NCBI GenBank assembly: GCA_019671005.1
Contig: CM033744.1
Span: 7,406,208-7,470,207, forward strand
Direction of reading: 5' to 3'
DNA: 64,000 nucleotides
Origin: Hibiscus mutabilis
Taxonomy: Eukaryota; Streptophyta; Magnoliopsida; Malvales; Malvaceae
Part shown: one piece after another, positions 57,954-64,000 of the stretch
Layout of the letters: every line of letters starts with the position of its first letter
Numbering within the stretch: the first letter of the stretch is position 1
The notes under the pieces: generated by a model
What the model saw: the letters and a program-made list of their open reading frames with translations, nothing else
The model's database searches: none
What the model was told of the DNA's origin: nothing
Position numbers and translations under genes: made by a program

Positions 57954-58976
57954 TTGAAGCGACAAAAGCAAGAATATCAATTCAAGAAGTTTCTTGATAT
58001 CCTAAAGCAAGTCCACATCAACTTGCCATTGGTTGAAGTAATTGAACAAATGTCGAACTATGCCAAATTTCTTAAAGACATTATGTCCAAGAGAAAAAGG
58101 CTAGGAGAGTTTGAAACAGTTGCCACAACAGAGGGATGCATGGCCATGTTGCACAATCACATGCCACCCAAGTTGAAGGATCCTAGAAGTTTCACAATAC
58201 CTTGTTCCATCAGAAACCACTATGTCAGAAAAGCATTATGTGATCTTGGAGCAAGCATAAACTTGATGCCTAAATCGGTTTTCCAGAAACTAGGAATCGA
58301 GAAGACAAGACCTACAACAGTTATGCTATAGCTAGCCGACAGATCTTATGTGCATCTAGAGGGAAAAATCGAAGATATGCTGGTAAAAGTTGATAAATTT
58401 ATTTTTCCCGCTGACTTTATTATTTTGGATTGTGAAGCAGATGAGCATGCACCTATCATTCTCGGGAGACCTTTCCTAGCAACATGGAGAACCTTGATTG
58501 ATGTTGGAAAGGGAGAACTCACAATGAGGGTGAATGACCAGCAAGTTAAACTAAATGTGTTCCAAACACTAAGGCATGCCGATGATCCGGAAGAATGCCA
58601 ACTTCTTCATGCCATGGCAGAGTTTGACTTTGACGAGGAATTTAGTTGCATCAACAATTACATTGCCGATCAAGAGGAACTTGAGGAGTATGAAGAACTG
58701 ATTGATGAGGAACAACAAGAAGAGGCAAATTGGTTAGTCAATCGACCAGGTATATACTTTGAACCACTGGATTCTCAGGTAAGGAAGGTAAACTCGAAAA
58801 GCCCTTCATTGAACAAATCACCGATTCTTGAGTTGAAACAGTTGCCAGGGAAACTAAAATATGCTTACTTGGGAACCGATAATACATTGCCTGTAATTAT
58901 TTCCTCTCAGTTACAGCCTGAGCAGGAAAAGAAGCTGATCAAAATGTTGATGCTACACAAGAAGGCAATAGGGTAG
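57954..58976 (+). pseudogene. Aspartic protease region of the Athila-like element
   Basis: Two long open segments in line, divided by a single TAG at 58329-58331. The first holds CDLGASINLMPKSVFQKL, the Athila-type active site (D-L-G-A). The second holds ILDCEADEHAPIILGRPFL, the flap/C-terminal ILGRPFL motif, then an acidic linker. It would process the polyprotein. Confidence 0.87.
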
Positions 58977-58984
58977 ACAATTGC

Positions 58985-59880
58985 TGACTTGAAGGGAATT
59001 AGCCCGACAGTGTGCATGCACAAGATTTTGTTAGAAGATGATCACAAACCTTCGATTGAGGCCCAGACGAGACTGAATCATGCCATGAAAGGGGTTGTAA
59101 TGAAAGAAATCATCAAGTGGCTTGACGCTGACACCATATACCTTATCTCTAATAGTACATGGGTAAGTTTGGTACAATGTGTACCAAAAAAGAGGAATAA
59201 CGGTGGTAAGTAATGAAAACATTAAACTCATTCCAACCAAGACTGTGACCGGTTAGAGGGTTTGTATGGATTATCGAAAGCTAAACAAAGCCACTAGGAA
59301 AGATCACTTTCCATTTCCCTTTATTGATCAAATGCTTAACCATCTTGCATCTAAACCATTTTTATTATTTTCTTGATGGTTATTCAGGTTACAATCAAAT
59401 TGCCATAGCACCAGAAGATCAAGAAAAGACAACCTTCACATGCTCACACGGTACTTATGCTTTCGAAGGATGTCGTTTGGATTGTGTAACGCCCCAGCAA
59501 CCTTCCAAAGATGCATGATGGCACTCTTTTCAGACATAGTCGAAGACTTCCTTGAGATCTTCATTGATGATTTTTCTATTTTTGGTAATGACTTCGACAG
59601 TTGCCTCGACAATTTAGAGAAGGTGTTGGCAAGATGTGAAGAAACCGATTTAGTCCTTAATTGGAAGAAGTGTCATTTTATGGTAGATGAAGGAATAGTG
59701 CTCGGCCACAAGATTTCATCCAAGGGAATTGAAGTAGACAAAGCTAAGGTGGAAGTGATCGAAAGATTACCCCCACCAAGTTCGGTTAAAGGAATCTGAA
59801 GCTTTTTTGGACATGCAGGTTTTTACATGAGGTTCATTCATAATTTTTCTAAAATTACTAAACCATTGTGAAGTTTGCTT
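58985..59880 (+). pseudogene. Reverse transcriptase of the Athila-like element
   Basis: Motifs in several frames: VSLVQCVPKK, VCMDYRKLNKATRKDHFPFP, then FGLCNAPATFQRCM and the catalytic FIDDFSIFG, followed by GIVLGHKISSKGIEVDKAK and FFGHAGFYMRF. Frameshifts lie near 59210, 59370 and 59450, and stops near 59800 and 59870. Confidence 0.88.
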
Positions 59881-60410
59881 GAACATGATAAAGTCTTCAA
59901 TTTTGATGATTCTTGCGCCCCAAGCATTCGGAACCCTAAAGGAAAAAATTGCCTCGACACCCATTGTCGTTCCACCCGATTGGACGCTACCTTTTGAGCT
60001 CATGTGTGATGCAAGCAATTTTGCGGCAGGAGCAGTCCTAGGCCAACGCACATGTAAGACCTTTCATGTGATATACTACGCTAGTAAAACTCTTAATAGT
60101 GCTCAAGTGAATTACACAACAACGGAGAAAGAGTTACTAGCCGTAGTTTTCGCATTTGACAAGTTTCGATCCTATTTGATTGGTACAAAGGTAACTGTTC
60201 ATACAGACCATTCGGTAATTAAGTATTTATTTGCTAAAAAAGATGCCAAACCTCATTTGATTCGTTGGATATTGCTTTTACAAGAGTTTGACAATGAAAT
60301 TAAGGACGAAAAAGGAACAAAAAATCAAGTGGCCGATCACTTACCACGCTTAGAACGCAATAGGGAGGAGGACGCAGATTTAGAGATATGCGATGCATTC
60401 TCAGATGAGC
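59881..60410 (+). pseudogene. RNase H of the Athila-like element
   Basis: In one open frame: FELMCDASNFAAGAVLGQR (first catalytic Asp), YTTTEKELLAVVFAFDKFR (catalytic Glu), VHTDHSVIKYL (Asp) and NQVADHLPRLE (last Asp). All four metal-binding residues are kept, the best-preserved domain of the element. Confidence 0.88.
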
Positions 60411-60422
60411 AACTGTTAGTTA

Positions 60423-60663
60423 CCTTGGCAACTATGGATGCGCATGCCTTGGTAACTCTAGACGCACACACCTCGGTAACTCCAGACGCGTATACCTCGG
60501 CAACCATTGATACGCACGCCTTGGCAACTCCAGACGCGTATGCCTCAGCAACCACTGATGCGCATACCTCGGTAATCCTTGACGCGCATACCGCGACAAT
60601 TTTAGACGCGCACGCCTCGTCAACCATGGAAGCAGTTGCCACGGCAACACATGCCTCAGCAAT
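60423..60663 (+). repeat. In-frame 24-bp array inside pol (RNase H-integrase linker)
   Basis: Ten copies of a CCTCGGCAAC-like core start at 60423, 60447, 60471, 60495, 60519, 60543, 60567, 60591, 60615 and 60639, exactly 24 bp (eight codons) apart. They encode repeats like ATPDAYAS. The surrounding frame stays open. Confidence 0.94.
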
Positions 60664-60739
60664 ACCCTGGTACACAGATTTAGTTAATTTCCTTGTTTGT
60701 GGTATTTTACCTTATGGCCTTACTCACCAAGGGAAGAAG

Positions 60740-61949
60740 CGGTTCTGCCATGATGCTAAGCATTAATTTTGGGATGCGCCTCTTTTGTTTAAACAATGTG
60801 ATTATCAGGCTATACGCCGATGTGTCCCTGAAGAGGAGCAGCAGAATGTACTCCGGCAATGCCATTCTTCACCCTATGGAGGACATTTTGGAGGAACACG
60901 TACCACGGCCAAAGTTTTGCAATCCGGTTTGTATTGGCCAACACTGTACAAAAATGCCTAAGAGTTTTACAAGCAAGGTGATCGTTGCCAGAGGACGAGC
61001 AATATCTCTAGACAACATGAGATGCTGCTCCAAAACATTATTGAGGTGGAATTGTTCGATGTATGGGGGATCGATTTTATGGGACCTTTCCCATATTCAT
61101 TCGGCAATCTCTACATTCTACTTGATGTCGATTACGTGTCTAAATGGGTTGAGGCAGCTGCAGTTCCCACCAACGATTCTAAGACCATACAACGATTCTT
61201 GCAGAAAAATATATTTACACGGTTTGGGATGCCGAGAGCAATTATCAGTGATGAAGACAAACATTTTGACAACAGACTTATTGCCAAGATGTTGCAACGC
61301 TTCGACGTGTCACACAAAATTCCCACGGCATATCACTCACAAACCAATGGGCAAGCAGAAATTTCTAACCGAGAATTGAAGGGTATCTCGAAAAAGTTGT
61401 AATCCCTCTATGAAGGATTGGTCAGTAAGACTAGATGAAGCACTTTGGGCATATCGCATTGCATTCAAAACACCCTTAGGTATGTCTCCCTTCTGACTTG
61501 TCTATGGCAAAACATGCCATCTACCGGTGGAAATCGAACATAAGGCATATTGGGCAATCAAGACCGTGAATATGGATTGGGAAAGTGCAGGACAAAAGCG
61601 TTTGTTAGACCTCAACGAGATAGAAGAATTCCGTGCACTCGCCTATAACAATGCACGGATCTACAAGGAGAAAACAAAGCAATGGCATGGCAAGAAACTA
61701 TTGTCGCGGCAATTCATTCCAGGACAACTAGTTCTCTTATTCAATTCTCGGCTAAAACTTTTTCCGAGAAAACTGAAATCAAGATGGTCGGGACCATTGG
61801 AAGTTGTCAAACCGTTCTCCCATGGTGCCGTGATAATCAAGTTCATCACTGACGAACATGAATTCAAAGTCAACGGACAAAGATTGAAGCACTACAACGG
61901 TGCCCATATGGAACGTAACAAAGAAGTGGTCACCTTAGGAGATGCATGA
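60740..61949 (+). pseudogene. Integrase of the Athila-like element
   Basis: Pieces of the HHCC domain (SPYGGHFGG, ALYWPTLYK-like) are followed by VWGIDFMGPFP (first Asp), IISDEDKHFDN (second Asp, with an unusual SDEDKHF) and HSQTNGQAEISNRELK (Glu). The C-terminal domain continues at 61527-61949 with PGQLVLLFNSRLKLFPRKLKSRW and VNGQRLKHY. There are stops near 60958 and 61400, plus another near 61497. Confidence 0.86.
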
Positions 61950-62560
61950 ACATGCTCTCTTTTCGATATTTTCCTTTTATTTTTTTGAACTATTTAATTT
62001 TTTTATTTATTAATTTCGGTTATTTTTTCTTTTTAGGATAGATTTATTTATTTTCTTTAAGATTAAGACTACATCTTTCTTTTATATTTATCCAATTGTT
62101 TTTAAATTTTAAGTTTAAGAATTTCTTTGCACATCTTTATTTATTTTCTTTTATTAGTTTATCTTTAATTTTAATCCTTACTTTATTTATTTTTGAATTG
62201 TAGGAAAAGAGTTCAAGATAAAGAGGAATTTGATTCAAGAAGGAAACATTCTCAACAAGGAAATTAATGGGATAAATCTAAGGCTTATATTAAGCCTCCA
62301 ATTTACCCTAAATAAACCCTACATAGCTGGCCAAACCATTCTCCTTCCCCAAATACCCTAGCTGTCCCTTACCCCTAAATCAAAACACTTGTTTTCCTTT
62401 TTCTAATTAATCCCACCCACCATATTTACTACCTATCTTTTCTATTTAACCCATCACCCTTAACTTCCAAGAAACATATTCCTAGTTTCCATCTTACAAC
62501 TCTTTAGTTTCTTTTGCTTTATTTTCTTTGTTTCTACCAAACTCACAACCAAGATCATCC
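61950..62560 (+). other. Spacer between integrase and third ORF
   Basis: T-rich, non-coding; the usual long gap before the extra ORF of Athila elements. Confidence 0.55.
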
Positions 62561-64000
62561 ATGGCATCCAAAATCAAAATTTTGGTTCATCCAAGTTCCT
62601 CCAAAGAACCAAGATACAAGAAGTTTGCTACACCGGTGGTTCAAGAAAGATTTCACTCCAAGTTTGAAAGCCGAAAGATTTGCGAAAAACAAGGCTTTGA
62701 ATACTCCAACTCTTATCAAGATTTCGGTCCTGAACCATTCATCTTCGAAAGAATTGCACATCAAAAGTGGCAAATCTTTTGTCATCAATCAGAATCGGGT
62801 AACATCTCATGGGTAAAAGAATTCTATGCTCACTCACTTAACCCAGATAATCCTTATGTTTTTGTTCATGACAAGGTTATACTCATAAGCCCCGAAAACA
62901 TCAACACCTTTTACAGACTCTACATTTAGAAGGACGAGCATCAAGCCTTTGTTGATCAACTCGCGCCCAAGCAACTCGAAAAGGTGCTTCAAGAACTCAC
63001 TCTACCGGTAACTCATTGGAACGACAGTAAATACAAGGGCACGGTAAATCACCTTCGGCTTAAGCCCAAGGCAAAATTATGGAATAAGTTTGTTAAAACT
63101 TCTTTAATGACCACAACACACAATACCACCGTTGATACACCTCGTCTTTTGCTCATACATTCTATCTTGCATAATCGCATCATTAACATTGGAAAAATTA
63201 TTTGTGATGAGATTTTTGTATGTAACACAAAAGACAAGGTTTCTCTTTTCTTCCCTTTCTTAATTTCCAATCTTTGCAAGGAGATGCATGTCCCAAGTGA
63301 GTCCACTGGTGAAAAGGCCCTACCAAAGTCCGGTTGGAATCGAGCACAAATTCAAAAACTAATGGGAGAGGCACCGGTAAAATCCTCAACGCCTCCAGTT
63401 GTCGCGGCAACTCCTATTGCCTCGGCAACTCCTAATGCTCAAACAACTGATGCCCGGGCAACTCGGACAGCAACCTCGGGACAACTTAAAGCACTCTTAC
63501 AACCATTGGCGAACTGCCTTAGGCAAATTGAAGACTGACAATTAATGTTCATACGATACATGAAGGATCACAACAATGCCATCAACCAAGTCATCCTGGA
63601 AAAGTACCCAGACAGCCGCGTGCCATTCCCCATCTTTCCTGCCAAAATATTTGCCACGGCAACCGTAACAGATGATGTCGCAGCAACCTACAGTGCGCCT
63701 ACCCAAGCAGTTGCCATGACAACCAACACTGAAGATATCGCGACAACCAAAGCTAAAGACGCTCTGGTAACCTCTGCAAAGGCCAAAGATAAATCACCTA
63801 TGTCTGAATCAACTCGTAATGAATCATTGTCTGATTTTTCAGATTCAGACGAGTCCTTCATTGTACCAACAAAGACCACACCAATTGAATCCTCCAAGCC
63901 CAAGCGAAAAGCCAATGATATTGATGAAGAGGACGATAAGGACAACCTCGTACGAGGATCAATTCCACCATCGGCAACAAGGAAGCAATCGCCGCGTTCA
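62561..64000 (+). pseudogene. Third ORF of the Athila-like element ('putative plant transposon protein' type)
   Basis: Starts MASKIKILVHPSSSKEPR and is collinear through two stops (TAG 62927-62929, TGA 63536-63538) to the window end. The stretch WNDSKYKGTVNHLRLKP, TTTHNTTVDTPRLLLIHSIL and INIGKIICDEIFVC matches the family often labelled putative plant transposon protein, found after pol in Athila elements where an env-like ORF is described. After it comes an Ala/Thr-rich part with CCTCGGCAAC motifs (63403-63462) and an acidic, serine-rich tail with a basic KPKRK stretch. I see no clear signal peptide or membrane segment. Role unknown. Confidence 0.75.
63403..63720 (+). repeat. CCTCGGCAAC motifs in the third ORF
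   Basis: Copies start at 63403, 63420 and 63438 (17-18-bp steps) and 63453, with further copies at about 63650-63720. They read Ala-Ser-Ala-Thr as in pol. Confidence 0.85.

Larger units (their letters stand above)
54519..64000 (+). mobile_element. Athila-like Ty3/gypsy element, 5' part (runs off the window)
   Basis: LTR (54519-56081), tRNA-Asp type primer site, gag, protease, RT, RNase H, integrase and a third ORF, in Athila order. Each gene has frameshifts or stops. The 3' LTR is outside the window. Arrays of a CCTCGGCAAC-like motif lie in the LTR, gag, pol and third ORF. Confidence 0.88.

Noticed and set aside
60337..60675. 112-codon minus-strand frame with AKACASMVAEVYAS-type repeats
   Set aside because: Mirror of the 24-bp array in pol; the 24-bp period keeps several frames open.

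Overview
The window is AT-rich nuclear DNA from a flowering plant, most likely a eudicot. The evidence is an intron-bearing copy of the plant MYB-type CDC5 gene, a captured D-type cyclin fragment, plant-specific retrotransposon clades (Tekay-like, Tat/Ogre-like, Athila-like) and plant hAT, Stowaway and Mutator-like miniature elements. I cannot name the species. I see no gene that looks intact. Alignments and spacings were made by eye.

Left part (1-10.1 kb): intergenic DNA with TIR miniature elements (one at 5419-6240 has a perfect 9-bp target duplication), a foldback element, a SINE-like copy, a hAT MITE and a Ty1/copia LTR with its primer binding site. At 10.56-15.02 kb on the minus strand is CDC5. 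It keeps introns but has lost the first MYB repeat and carries several frameshifts and stops, so it is a duplicated, truncated pseudogene.

Middle part (15.3-28.2 kb): a minus-strand Ty3/gypsy remnant (gag zinc-knuckle fragment, a 3' region with an approximately 48-bp tandem array, polypurine tract, 3' LTR); then a Mutator-like element with long TIRs (20122-22979) that has captured exons and introns of a D-type cyclin and was later hit by three MITEs; then LTR-like segments.

28.2-50.1 kb is a nest at least three deep: an old LTR split into halves, a chromodomain-bearing Ty3/gypsy element of about 20 kb inside it (29074-49474), and inside that element's integrase gene a second, opposite-strand LTR element (36319-45237, 5-bp duplication AGAGT). 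All three LTR families carry clusters of a 10-bp palindrome, GTAYCGRTAC, arranged mostly in pairs whose starts lie 20-21 bp apart.

50.2-64 kb: a SINE with target duplication, a minus-strand Athila-like solo LTR, a broken LINE-type ORF1 with an RRM fold, and the 5' LTR plus gag, protease, RT, RNase H, integrase and third ORF of an Athila-like element running off the window. This element contains arrays of one nucleotide motif, close to CCTCGGCAAC, in its LTR, gag, pol and third ORF. The motif is read in different frames in gag and pol.

The most novel signals are the two palindrome/motif array systems; the cyclin capture and the CDC5 pseudogene are the main gene-level results.
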